Shown here piece by piece: positions 45,875-56,934 of a stretch of DNA of 64,000 nt (within the stretch, counting starts at the first letter, position 1; each line of letters begins with the position of its first letter). This stretch comes from Simmondsia chinensis (Eukaryota > Streptophyta > Magnoliopsida > Caryophyllales > Simmondsiaceae). Below the pieces are notes generated by a model. That model had not been told where the DNA came from, did not search any database, and worked only from the letters and a program-made list of their open reading frames with translations. The stretch spans positions 26,527,208 through 26,591,207 of the forward strand of contig JAGTTD010000008.1 in the NCBI GenBank assembly GCA_018398585.1, in the 5' to 3' direction. The translations under genes were made by a program, and so were the position numbers.

Positions 45875-47219
45875 TGTACTCTAAATTCGAGGGGACTTGA
45901 ACAATGCCGTTTTGAAAAAGTGCCACGTATTTAACACGTAAGGCCTTTCGCGAGGAGAATTAAGCCTTTAGGTGCTGAGGTAACGACGTCTCGAGCCCAA
46001 TATCCTGAGAAGATCATTACAGTAACAAGGGTGTCAATCACTCGACGCTCATGATAGTTGAAGTGTAAAGGGAGCACGAGCTAAAGGGGCTGCCAAGAAG
46101 GATGCAAGATATGTGGTTTCCAAATTCAAGACAGTTACTTGGAGCATAATTTCAGATAGTTGGGCACTAATCTTAATCCAAGAGAACATGGGGCTTCTAG
46201 AGAGAGCATCAGCTAGAAATTCGAACGTGGGCTTCAAGGAATTCCCTCCAAAACTAAATCATCGACGCAAGAAGAAGCTCAGTGGCCTGACATGGGGAGA
46301 AATGGTTGCGAGAATAGGGGGAAGCCATTATTTAGTTCATCTATAAATAAAGGATGATGTTGTAGTCCAAACACACAGAGACAATACAAAGCTTCTTCAA
46401 GTTTTCTTTATAGCACACTTGTGCTCTTTTCTTAGGAGTAAAGTAACTTAGCATAGATTAGCTTAGCATAAAACAACTTGTTGTACCTGCTTCTTTAGTA
46501 ATACAATATTTTGGGTTTCAGGTATAAACTTTCTATTTTAATTTGTTCCCAAATTTCTACGAGTTGAGAATTGAGGCTTTAGATTAAGGCTCTAATGGCC
46601 AAGGTTTGACCTTGATTGCATTGGTCTTAACACTAGTGTCACTACTTGATAAGTCAGGTGAACTTAGGTTCATGCCATTAATTAGGGCCTTGATTGCGTG
46701 GGTTCTATTCCAATGACTTAAATACGGTTTACTCCGCCTTAATCTTCTCAAAGCTAAACTCATTCAAATTATTATATGTCAAGGGTGCCAGCTTAAAAAT
46801 CTGATTGACTCAAGCTTGTAAGTGGACTACTAAGCTCTTGGATTTGTCTCCACCCCGGTTCCTAGCTTTTAAGTGTATGAAGAAAGGTGTCTGTGGGCCT
46901 ACTCCGTCACTGTAATTCCCACTTGAGTTAGGTCCGTATCCTTTAATTTTCTGTCAACATATATACTAAAAAATCCACAAAAACATTTAACCAAATCTTC
47001 TTAATTGAAGTATAAGCGAAACTTGTCGTATAACCAAAGTTAGATATACCAAAATATCACAACCTTTTCTCTGAAAACGGAGAGTGGTTGAGGTCAAAGA
47101 CGTGCGGGTTCGAATTTATCTCACTCCCTTGTCATGGTGAGTCCCTTTTGCATGTCTATTTTGTTAATGAATTTAGGGCGACAACATCACACTTAATCAG
47201 AAACAAAATAAAGCAAACA
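45875..47219 (+). repeat. A 3' LTR
   Basis: It runs TGTACTCTAAATTCGAGG to AAGCAAACA, aligns with 14607-16039, lacks the AT expansion, and is followed by target copy CCATT (47220-47224). Confidence 0.92.
46342..46349 (+). promoter_or_regulatory. A 3' LTR TATA box
   Basis: TATAAATA at the site equivalent to 15097. If active it would read outward into D. Confidence 0.6.
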
Positions 47220-47224
47220 CCATT

Positions 47225-48209
47225 TGTTGGGGTCTCCATGTGCAAGTCCGATGTCTGACAATGCCCTGATCCTCACAAAATTTTTTGAAGTTAACCACAA
47301 CAAATTCAATGCTATTATCTATCCTTAACCTTTTTATATGCCTTCATGTTTACTTCTCAAACAAAGTCTTCCATTTCTTGAAAGTGTCATGCACTCATTT
47401 TTCTGCTTTATGAAGTAGACCCAAACTTTCTTCAGAAATGATATGTGAATGTCAGCAAACATTTGGGACCACCTGTGGATGCAACCTTAGAAGGTCTCCT
47501 CAAATCTAAATGAATGTAGTGTATGGTCCCATTTGTCTTATGCATTGCTAGTTTGAAGATAACCCTTTTCCGTTTCCCAAACACACAATGCTCAAATATT
47601 TTTTTTCCACCCTATAATATGACCACACAACAAGCCATTTTTACTCAGTTCCAACAATCTCCTATCACCCATATGACCAAGTCTCACATGCCAACGCTTG
47701 GTAATATTTAAATATGTCATGAAGATACAGTCACCAATCCTATTACCATGGAACCAACAAGCTCATACAAAGTCTCAACCCGTTTGCCTTTCATCACAAC
47801 CGGAGCACCTTTACTGACCTTCATAACTCCACCTTCAGCAGTGTACTCGTACCCATGAGAATCAAGGGTACCTAGAGAGACGAGATTTTTCTTCAAGTTA
47901 GGAACATGTCGAACATCACTCAATCTCCTTACAGCACCCGTCAAACATCTTTACTCGAATTGTTCTTATACCCGAAACTTTACATGCATCATCATTGCCC
48001 ATCAAAACAACTCCACCCTGAATAGACTAATATGTGGTGAACCAATCTCTATTAGGACATACATGATAGGAGCAACCCGAATCCAGAATCCATTTGTCTT
48101 TGGACCTGGTTTGAGTTTTGAACTGAAAGGACATCAACATCACACTCATCTTCAACAACACTAGCATCAACAGGTTTTTCATTGCTTTTTTGGTCTTTTC
48201 TGTTATCAT
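47225..48209 (-). pseudogene. D protease and integrase N-terminal half
   Basis: 48209-48027 carries KWILDSGCSYHVCPNRDWF, the copia protease with DSG. 47944-47717 has LSDVRHVPNLKKNLVSLGTL and the gag-pre-integrase approach. 47716-47225 is stop-ridden integrase core with [14 protein letters not shown], then IHLDLRRPSKV and ICCG-type fragments, ending HMETPTNG at the A insertion. The matching second half starts at 14606. Confidence 0.87.
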
Positions 48210-48457
48210 CCTTTTGTTTTCCCTTAAGCTTGCAACAATTCTTTTTAATGTGACTTTTCTTATGACAATAGTTACAGGTAGATTTTTATGTCTTTTGACT
48301 TGGACTTGTTTCCTTCACTATTATACCCTCTCATTTTAGTTCTCCCTCTAACAAATAGACCACTTTCCGAATCATTAATAGAGTCAGACAACTCTTTATC
48401 AACCAACTTAACAAAATTTTCTTAATGTCATCAATAGTGATAGATTTTCTGATACCA
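48210..48457 (-). pseudogene. D gag C-terminal part
   Basis: It starts at the E insertion with YGIRKSITIDDIKKILLSW. Then comes a LTLLMIRKVVYLLEGEL-like stretch in shifted frames, a possible zinc knuckle (KSHIKKNC near 48250) and the basic KLKGKQKDDNRKDQ linker to the protease. The rest of gag lies at 53820-53426. Confidence 0.8.
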
Positions 48458-48462
48458 TAAAT

Positions 48463-49076
48463 TGTTAGTGTAAACACTTGCAAATCACACAAGAACAGGT
48501 ATCCTAGAGATCTCAGGTATCGAGGCCGTGTAGTCACTTTCTTTAAGACTTATTTCAGCATAGAAAATAGTCTCGGGGATACAACGACAACCAATACGAC
48601 GTAGTGCAAGTGTGTAAAGGGAGAGATAGAAGAGATGAATGAGAATGAAGCTTTCAAAGAACTTTCAATACTTTGATTCACAAGATTTTTTTCGAAGTTT
48701 TTTCTTTTTCCTCAATTAATTCATCTATTTTAAATCTGATTAAGTGGGGGAATATATGTTCATAGTGAAAAGAGACGTCCTCTAAAAACAACCCAAAAAG
48801 AGGGGCGAAAACCCAGAAATAACCGCGCACCAAAACTGCCAAAAATCATTCTGTGTGTCGATACACACCTCTGTTCTGTGTGCTTCTGTAAGATTCTGTG
48901 TCGACACATGGGTTCTGTGTTGACACACAACTATGTATTTTCATTCTGTAAGATTGTGTGTCGACACACGAGCCCTGTGTGTCGACACACATCCCATGCA
49001 TGTAAAAACACTTTAAAACAACGGGTCAAATCTCAAATACTTCGTTAACAATACTTATTTTGAAAATACACCAACA
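48463..49076 (-). repeat. E 3' LTR with TGTGTCGACACA array
   Basis: It runs TGTTAGTGTAAACACTTGC to ACACCAACA. Perfect copies of the palindrome TGTGTCGACACA are at 48897, 48957 and 48978, with near copies at 48854 and 48916. Confidence 0.92.
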
Positions 49077-49659
49077 TTCCTCCACCATTTTCAAAATACA
49101 ATCATTCTCACATACAACATCTCTAAGTTAAAGGAGGCCTTATTGTGCATCAATGAGGGTGTCTCTCGATTGAACCCCCAGCTAGTGAAGACACCGTTAC
49201 AAGTAATTGGATGGAAAATGGTAGACCAAGTTTTGAACCATACAACCCATTTGACTGACCGACTATGTTATCATGCACAAGGCGTACTCCTCGTACACAC
49301 CTTATAACTCCCAGATCGACACATATGAAGTATCATGTCCTGTACCCTTTTTCAAAAATCACTCCTTAAAATTGCCAAACTTCACACTCAGTAAGGTGGA
49401 CCCCATTGATCATGTCCCCGCGACTCGACATTCACTAATAATATAAACATGGGTCCATTAAGAGCATACACTGGTCCTCTTAAATTTTTTGACGCAAGTA
49501 ACCAAGCACTTTTCACACGGGATGGAAAAATCTCTTTTAGTGCTCGCAGTCACACGGATGACAAGTCTTACTCATTGAACCCGAGACCTAGCGTCATACT
49601 AGGTGTCAAGTTGAAGGCCTATCATGGGTGACTAAAAATGACAGATTTCACACCATCCC

Positions 49660-50300
49660 TTCATTTATTTATTATCAAGTCTTTAGTAACGCTTTTAAGC
49701 AAGAGATCTGCTAGATTTTGACCTATGTTTTCAAAGTCCACAGTGACCACTCAATCTTTCATAAGTTATTTCACTTAACAATATTTGACACTAATGTACC
49801 CGGACTTTCAGTGATTCATGTCTCTTTCATACATTTGAAAGCATATCTCACTATCACAATGGATAGAAATAGTTAATATTGGCTTAGGCCATAAAGGAAT
49901 CTTAAACACAAGATCCTTTAATCATTCTATTTCTTTATAAGCAGAAACAAGACAATAAACTCTATTATCACAGTGAAATTTATAACACGTGTTAGTTTCT
50001 TGAAAACTCAAGCAACAACACCCCCACCACTTGTAACATTTACTAGCTTTATAAGTGTAGTCCTCCTTATCGGATATACAACTGGCATCCAAGTATTCTT
50101 CTATATAGAAGAGTACTCATTAATATTAACACCATAACTCATAGTTATTTCAGTAGCTTATGTACCACATGCTAGTTACCTTTACTTACATAGCTAGTAT
50201 ACACACTCAGCTATCCAACAACAAAGGCCACATCTAACCTTTTCAAATTCCAATTATACCATTGGAACACTTTCATTTGGTTCTAAATTTTCACACCAAA
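49660..50300 (-). pseudogene. E copia RT-RNase H relic
   Basis: Minus-strand reading from about 50290: VAFVVG, LSVYTSYVSKGN (copia linker), then EEYLDASCISDKEDYTYKAS, LVSAYKEIEWLKDLVFK, TISIHCDSEICFQMYERDMN and VDFENIGQNLADLLLKSV. These correspond to the RNase H order DSDW, EAEY, CDSQAA and QLADPLTK. It has many stops and no ATG-started frame. It shows that E descends from a copia element. Confidence 0.78.
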
Positions 50301-51876
50301 TTTTAACATGTAATACGTACAACGAATCCTCTGATTTGTTAAACTTGCCATATGCACTTTTCGGATTCATTAACTACCTCTTTCAAAAGGCAACATCGCT
50401 AGACTACGCAGTCTCGTCATAGTATCACAATCTATGGCACAACAATATTGAACTTTAACATTCATACTATTTCTAGCACATTCCTCTAGAAATATACAAG
50501 TCCGATAGCTAGGACTTCTCTTTTCACACTCTTTTAAAGTTCTAGAGTCTTTCCAAGGATATTTCCTCAAACATGATTTTCATCATAATTTACTTTACTT
50601 CACATAATCACAATGTATCACTCAATATCAATGAAAGACTCAAAACCTTTTTAATGTACTCATTTACTTTTACATATCAATTTACCCATAACTAAATCAT
50701 ATGAAATATCACACCATTTATAAGCATCTGACTTTATGGGTAACACATGAGTCATCAGAATACAATACTCGTGTACACTTAAGTTTTGTCACTTTGATGA
50801 CTAATAACATGTGAATGTAGGGTCACATATTTATCTCATTTTCCATGCAACAACTGCATATAACTTAGATTCAACTTGAGCATCTTCACATTCATTGTAT
50901 AATTGCACTTCATTCTTACCGACTACTCAATCATCATACACATATGTCGTTAAAATGCAAGTAAGCTTTACTTCAACCGCATTAATCATGATGAGTGATA
51001 AAAAGAATTTTTACACGCATGCCGGTTTCCATTAGAATATTACATCCAATAACATTAGAAAACCCATCGAAGATATGTGGTTAATTATGAAATTATAAAT
51101 CATCATTTCAAAGTGCTTTAATACAATTTCTTTCATCATCCTTTCATGAATTTCAATTTGAATATTTTTATATTAGTCACATTAGAGATCAATATATGAA
51201 ATATTATCATATACTTCATGATCCACTAATACATTCAAATTCACATCACTTTCATTTAATCAAGTACACAAATGGCATTCATTTTCATAAATAAAATTCA
51301 TAACCACATTAAGGTTCATGGACACATTGACCTCATAACCACATCAACATATATGGTTGCACAAATCATTTTTTATGATGCATCAACTTTAATTTAATAA
51401 AATCATACATCCATAATTTTATTAATATGCATATGAGCATTAATCGGTTTCATATCTATGGACATGCATGTATTAGTTATATTAACTGAGATGCATTATC
51501 ATTATAACTTCATTAACATATATACATGATTATACTCAAACTTCTTTCATGATTTTCCAACTCCACTATTGTTCACTCCATTATCCCTTAACATCAATTC
51601 TGTCAATGAATAATACGTACAGGAGATTGACTCAATTACCGACAAAACAAGAATGTGTCAAATTATCCACGTTCATATTCTATTACATATGCGTCATTTT
51701 GCAAAATTCAGTGTTATTCCACGATTCTTCATATTACCGCCATAATGCTTGCAGGCATCATGATCCCAAAATCACGAAATCAACATATATTATTAGCAGT
51801 TCCTTTACATATGAGAGGAATTTGGTTGAATCGATAAATCCCCAAAAAGTGGGGCACGTGGGTTAAATTCTCTCTA

Positions 51877-51970
<94 letters not shown>

Positions 51971-52786
51971 CCTTTTTTTAATTTTTTTCTTTCTTGACCA
52001 TTTCTCTTTTCGTTTCGATTTTTTTTTGTTTTCGATTTTTCTTTTGTTAAATTAACATGATACAAAATTATTCAATTAAATTTGATGTATCATTTGATCA
52101 AACTTCATGATTCACAACCATCATTAATTCAAAGGCACTTGATCATAAATTTATGATCCAAAACAATCAATGCCTATTTAAATTTAGTTTCGATATCACA
52201 AGTATACTTATCAATGAATGCACTTCAATTCACATGAATCTCATGATTTCATCTCAAATCATCAAACAATGCCTAAATGGAAAAGTTAGGAGTTTTATCT
52301 TTGGAATTTTAACCCCAAAGTAAATATGCTTTCATGCATAAGCAACAATGCATCAACTACTTCTTCTTAGGCATTATAGAACTTCATGATTTTATCCCGA
52401 ATCAAATATACGAGATTTCACACAACTTGATTCCATTAATTGGACGCAACTCAAAAGGCATAAAGGCATTTTACTATTATCCTTATACATGCCCAAATTG
52501 ACCATCATCATGAATTCTTGAATTAGGTTATGAAACCATATGCAAATTAATCATGTGCATCATCAACAAAGCACAAACACAAATTCTCATTCATCTTAGT
52601 GCATCATGGTTTCATGATTTTCAAAATTGAATGACATACCTTAATCCATAGCAATTCATACAAAAGATAGATCCAAGAAAGGTCTCAATCCTTCCATTCA
52701 TCACTTTCTCCAATCTCATATGGTTTGCCATCAAATCCCGCAAAGTGAAGAATCCATTTGCTATTAATGAAAATAAGTCTTAAGAT
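50301..52786. other. E interior, AT-rich, no recognised coding
   Basis: 2.5 kb of AT-rich DNA with many CATGATT-type words and an 85-base C run at 51881-51965. No domain, RNA gene or nested element could be made out. It may be decayed RT, integrase and gag, or an unrelated insertion. Confidence 0.5.
51881..51965. repeat. 85-base poly(C) tract
   Basis: An uninterrupted run of 85 C, followed by a T/C-rich segment. No coding is implied; the glycine run in the minus-strand frame is an artefact of it. Confidence 0.95.
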
Positions 52787-53420
52787 TGTTAGTGTAAACA
52801 CTTGCAAATAATGCAAGAACGGGTATCCTAGAGATCTCAGGTGTCGAGGCCGTGTAGTCACTTTCCTTAAGGTTTATTTCATCATAGAAAATAGTCTCGG
52901 GGATACAACAACAACCAATACGATGAAGTGATTGTGTGTAGAGGGAGAGATAGAAAGATGAATGAGAATGAAGTTTTCAAAGAACTTTCAACACTTTGAT
53001 TCACCAGATCTTTTTCAAAGTTTCTTTTTCCTCAATTAATGCATCTGTTTTAAATATGATTAAATGGGGGAATATATATGTTAATAATGAAAAGAGACGT
53101 CCTCTAAAGACACCCCAAAAAGAGGCGCGAAAACTCGGAAATAACCGCGCACCGGAACTGCCAAAAATCGCCCAGTGTGTCGACACATAGCTCTGTGTGT
53201 TGGCACACACCTCTGTTCCGTGTGCTTTTGTAAGATTGTGTGTCGACACACTGGCTCAGTGTGTCGATACACAACTCTGTATGTTCGTTATGTAAGATTG
53301 TATGTGGACACACGAGCCTTGTGTGTCGACACACGTCCCATACATGTAAAAATACTGTAAAACATCAGGAGAAATCTCAAATACTTCGTTAACAATATTC
53401 AATTTGAAAATACACCAACA
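52787..53420 (-). repeat. E 5' LTR with TGTGTCGACACA array
   Basis: It aligns with 48463-49076. Perfect palindromes are at 53176, 53239 and 53322, with imperfect copies at about 53194, 53258 and 53302. Confidence 0.92.
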
Positions 53421-53425
53421 TAAAT

Positions 53426-53820
53426 GACGCTTTCAACAAATCCCTTATAAGAGTTTGGAAGAGAACCTAGCAACAACATAGCGCGGTCTTCATCTTTTGG
53501 AGCATCATCAAGGTTTTTTAACTCTTGAATGATAGAGTTGAACTCATTAATGTGGACTTTAAGAGACATACCTTCTAACATACAAAAGGTAAACAACCTT
53601 TGTTTGATGGCGAGTCTGTTGGAGACTGACTTTACAGAGAAGAGCTTTTGATTTTTCCCACATCTCTTTGATGGTTTTTGCTTCCAATACCTCAGTCAGA
53701 ACGTCATCCGGGAGACACATTTGAATAGCAGTGAGAGCCTTCTCTTCTAATTCCACCATTGTCCATCTAACAAACTCGTTGGCTTCTTCTCTTTACCATC
53801 CAAGGTTTTCTTCGATCCAT
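53426..53820 (-). pseudogene. D gag N-terminal part
   Basis: 53759-53600 reads KALTAIQMCLPDDVLTEVLE, KTIKEMWEKSKALL. A shift then leads to 53596-53426: LKVHINEFNSIIQELKNLDD, DEDRAMLLLGSLPNSYKGFV, a classic copia gag (UBN2) pattern, ending at SVIY where E entered. The region above 53760 is unreadable, and the start codon was not located. Confidence 0.85.
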
Positions 53821-53949
53821 TATGAGTCAAGAGGCCCCTCATGGGCCTGCCATAAATTGATACTCCCTTGACCACCTAACTTCTAAACCTCCGACTTCAC
53901 AATGGACATCATATCACCAAATCGAACAACTAGGGTTCTAATATCAATT

Positions 53950-54397
53950 TGTAAGGCGCAAATACTCAAGATCTATGTTTGATTTAAATTCCAAGTGAAT
54001 TCTGAAGAACAAATAAGAAGGCAAGGGAGAAAGAGAAACGAAGACACCAATATTTACATGGAAAACCATCAAGGACAGAGAAAAACCACGGATAGAGATA
54101 GAGAATTTCACTAGATCGAATTGAAATATTACAAGAGATTTTCTTGACTCCCTCTGTGTGTGTCTACATGTGTGCGTGTGTGTTTCTCTCTATATCAAAA
54201 ATGGCTGAAACCCTAAGAGGGGTTTATATAGCCCCCCTCATAACAAAAAGAAACCCTGAAAAAAATAGAAACAGGTATAACAATCGGACTTGAAATAAAG
54301 GGTCCGTATTGCCAGGGGTTTCGCCCAATCTCTCCGCTCCAATATAGACTTCTGTTCGAAATCTGGAACAAAAAAAAATTTAAGATACAATAGAACA
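53950..54397 (-). repeat. D 5' LTR
   Basis: It starts TGTAAGG and ends ATAGAACA. It is preceded on the plus strand by CTAATATCAATT, a decayed TGGTATCAGA-type primer site (53935-53948). It carries a GT microsatellite and AACCCTAAGAGGGGTTT shared with 11986-12313. Confidence 0.83.
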
Positions 54398-55613
54398 TCG
54401 ACCACGAGTGCATATTAGTGGAAGGTTAATTAATAGCTTGGTTGGCTAGCAAAGTAAACCTTTAACTCAACATGGAACTCAAAATGTTATATATTTATTA
54501 ATTGATTTGTGCAATAGTTGTAGGTTTCCAACCCATTTCAAAATGGGAACGGTTTGCTGTTGATCTCGTCTAATTGAAACTCATATATCTTGAACACTGC
54601 TATAATTATCTTTTTCTGTTTTCTAATTTGATATTTTTGATTTTTGTCCTTAAGTGAAACCTGTAAATAAAAAGTCAACAAGAAAAGAAAATCAATTTTA
54701 AAACTTATTTTCCACACCTCATAAAATAAAACATTATAAATACAAAACTATTCTATGTAGTTTTTAACTCTTACCCAACTTTAAGTCAACCAAATTTATG
54801 TTAGTTAATTAATTAATATGCTACGTCTCATTGGGTAATTTCGTCGACCATGTGGTGGGAACCAGGAAAGGCCGAAGAATAAGCGAAGGAAGATAGAAGG
54901 GCATCCGGCAATACCCATGATGGTTCGTCCAGATTCGAGACCCTCGCAAGGGCATTAGGGTTTGGCTTGGAACATACAATGCCCTCAAAGGAGCCGCTCT
55001 TGCTTAAGACAAAGAAGCCCAAAAATTCCGTGGCAATAAGCCTAAATTGAACTTGCCTAATCAAGATTAAAACTCCATTTGCTCACTCCCAAAAACCCTA
55101 AATCAGTTCCACAATTACGCACCTTCAATTTTCTATCTCGATTCCTGGAATAATTTCGATCAGAGGTTCGGGTATCAGCTAGATTTGAAGCAAATTGACC
55201 ATTTTCATCAAACTGGTTGGGGTCATAAATGGGTTTTACCTGCTTGAATCTTCCAGGTTAGTCGCATCAGGGCGATTTGGCTGCGGCCGGCGTTAACAAT
55301 GAGGAGATGCCTCCTTCTACTTTCTCATGTACCTGCAAAATTTTGTCATATGCTCATTTCGAATCCCTGTTCTGGCTGTTGAAGAGAGTTTTGAACTCTT
55401 TCCTTTGTTTTCCTGTGTCAAAGTTCAGATTTTCTGCAAACAAATGGCTCTTCAATAGCGGTGTTGTTGCATGTACTAGATAAGACATTGGAGGGTATTC
55501 TTTGAGAAAGCTGCTATTCTTGTTTAGGTTTTGTTCGATTCCGGTGAGACCCCATTGTTTACATTGTTCATTGGTAATATGGAAATGTGGGTTGTTCAAG
55601 TTGCACTATGGTG
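54398..55613. other. Non-repetitive segment with gene-like features, no gene identified
   Basis: 54398-54820 is AT-rich and featureless. On the minus strand an open stretch of about 85 codons (55079-54828) reads LSKSGSFEGIVCSKPNPN and LARVSNLDEPSWVLPDALL without an ATG. On the plus strand AACCCTAAATCAG at 55094 is a telo-box-like motif common in plant promoters. It is followed by a leader-like segment and short open frames (ATG at 55277, using an alternative start, and 55300) that end within 70 codons. This could be the promoter and first exon of a host gene, a divergent pair, or gene pieces captured by the neighbouring Helitron. I recognise no protein. Confidence 0.35.
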
Positions 55614-56473
55614 TGGTTTTAATTAGTGTTAAAAACCACGTGCTGGCAAGCATACAAGCAAGTTGTATCTATGGCGAGTATATAGGTGCCGTATCCACAT
55701 AGAACTGGTCTAAAGTTTTATCCAATAATTAATGAGTGGTTAAAATTGGGGTTCGTATTGGAAGGTGTAAACAATAATGAAATTAAATAGCAAATTGGGT
55801 TGTTAATCAATCAAAGTTAGTTTAGGGTATGAATTAAAGTTAGCCAAAATCAAATTCTATCATTATATTTTATCACGACAATGACTTAAAAGATTTAGCC
55901 TACAAGCTTTAAACTTAAACTAATACTTAAGTTAGGATTTAGGGTAATGAACTAGTCTAAGGACGTTAACTCGTCTAATCAATCTAGGTGTAGCATGGAT
56001 TATCTCAATACAACTAACAAATTCCTTTATCTCTCTTAATTTAATAATAATTTGAATAAAGTATGTGTTCAGGTTTGGATACAATCTCATCTATGACCAC
56101 TTGTAAATAACCTGCTATACTAAAGTTTAAGCTACAAGCACGAACCTGATTCACGGCCCAATTCATGACCCTTAAAAAACCCGATCCTTCACTACCCTAT
56201 TGACGACCCAGTTCACAACTTGTTGTCAAGGGACCTAAAATTACAAGATTTGATAGCTGAATCTTGACCCAATAGGTCCCTTTTGCACACGTGATTGGGT
56301 TTCTCAAAGTAGTCTTGGAATTTGTCTATTTGAGACTGTTCCTCAATGCTTTTCAAGATGTCCTTACTCTAACACATAGCAAACTTGAATATACAAAGAT
56401 TATATCATAACACACGTATAATAGTCAAAATATCATAGGAATGGGGGTATAAAATATATAAATATACGACACA
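55614..56473 (-). repeat. Solo LTR of the F family
   Basis: The reverse complement aligns with the F LTR at both ends: GACACA end at 56473, CATAGGAATGGGG near 56440, AATTTGATTTTGGC-type and TATAATGATAGAA near 55850-55870, AGCAAGTTG near 55661. It is about half the length of the F copy, with a different middle. No internal region or clear target duplication was seen. The left edge is approximate. Confidence 0.78.
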
Positions 56474-56479
56474 TCGCGC

Positions 56480-56870
56480 TATAATGTCCTTTTACTATAA
56501 TCCGTCAAATTGTGCCAATGGTTTTCCCATAATTGTTTTTGATGGGCAACCTCCATGAACATTAGTATGAAGCAAAACATGCTTCATAATTGTGTCGCAG
56601 ATGCCCATACTGGTGCTTCAGTTAGTGTTTTGTTCCATTCACTTTCATTATCTAACATTCCATGAGCTAGATATGCCAGCTTAAATGTTGGATATGTTAC
56701 GCCAACGTCTAATCTTATTCCCTCATAGTGTGTTGCACCTCTTGCAATGTTGTGCAACATTCTAAGATAAAACCTTTTGCCAACATTTGGATGTGCCATG
56801 CGCTTAGGCCAAGCATCCAATACAAATTTGTTGCTAGCTGATTATCCATCTCTTACAATGTTGAGCAACA
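56480..56870 (-). pseudogene. Helitron helicase (RepHel) fragment
   Basis: The frame at 56820-56584 reads HPNVGKRFYLRMLHNIARGA, THYEGIRLDVGVTYPTFKLA and NKTLTEAPVWASATQL. The next codons after the stop give MFCFILMFMEVAHQKQLWEN. This is the conserved block just upstream of the PIF1-type helicase motifs in plant Helitrons. Neither the rolling-circle nuclease part nor the helicase Walker motifs are present, so it is a short relic. The solo LTR abuts it on the left. Confidence 0.87.
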
Positions 56871-56934
56871 TGGTTCAGTTGTAAATAACATCAAATTGTT
56901 TTCCACTTATTTACAAAGATTTGGATTTTGAACA

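Larger units (their letters stand above)
14607..47219 (+). mobile_element. Element A: Tat/Grande-like Ty3/gypsy retrotransposon inserted in D
   Basis: LTRs at 14607-16039 and 45875-47219, a primer site seven bases after the 5' LTR, gag, protease, RT, RNase H and integrase in gypsy order, a long 3' region with an antisense reading frame, and a strong purine tract before the 3' LTR. Target copies CCATT lie at 14602-14606 and 47220-47224, and they rejoin D's integrase reading frame. Without its own insertions A is about 14.5 kb, in the size range of Tat-lineage elements. In one ~210-bp stretch the two LTRs differ at roughly one base in eight to ten by eye, so it is old. All genes are broken. Element C at the right edge is a second copy in the opposite direction. 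Confidence 0.93.
48463..53420 (-). mobile_element. Element E: defective Ty1/copia derivative inserted in D gag
   Basis: LTRs 48463-49076 and 52787-53420, with exact TAAAT target copies (48458-48462 and 53421-53425) that rejoin D's gag reading frame across the site. The interior is 3.7 kb, with only a RT-RNase H relic near 49660-50300 recognisable. No gag, protease or integrase is found, and no clear primer site follows the 5' LTR. A purine tract (minus, near 49077-49093) sets orientation. A truncated relative lies at 57416-58214. Confidence 0.9.
11986..54397 (-). mobile_element. Element D: Ty1/copia retrotransposon spread over 42 kb by nested insertions
   Basis: The pieces 11986-14606, 47225-48462 and 53426-54397 sum to about 4.8 kb and together make one copia element in normal order (minus strand: 5' LTR, gag, protease, integrase, RT, RNase H, 3' LTR). 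The coding joins exactly across the two intruders: TPTNG on one side and NGVAER on the other of element A, and ESVIY and YGIRKS around element E. The LTRs are diverged (the left one lacks about 100 bp), and flanks TAAAC and TCGAC match at only three of five positions. D is therefore an old insertion and the host of everything from 14607 to 53420. Confidence 0.9.

Noticed and set aside
48447..48459. TGGTATCAGA-type primer site beside the E left LTR
   Set aside because: It lies outside the element, next to its 3' LTR, and is D gag coding (YGIRKS), so the match is chance.
48849..48992. CRISPR-like reading of the repeated palindrome array
   Set aside because: The spacing is irregular, the repeats are only 12 bp, the array is duplicated as part of an LTR, and the DNA is plant nuclear.
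51874..52065. Glycine-rich minus-strand frame
   Set aside because: It is only the translation of the poly(C) tract plus an A/G-rich flank.
53001..53360. Several overlapping frames rich in His, Thr and Cys in the E LTR
   Set aside because: They are translations of the repeated TGTGTCGACACA motif and its flanks in many frames.
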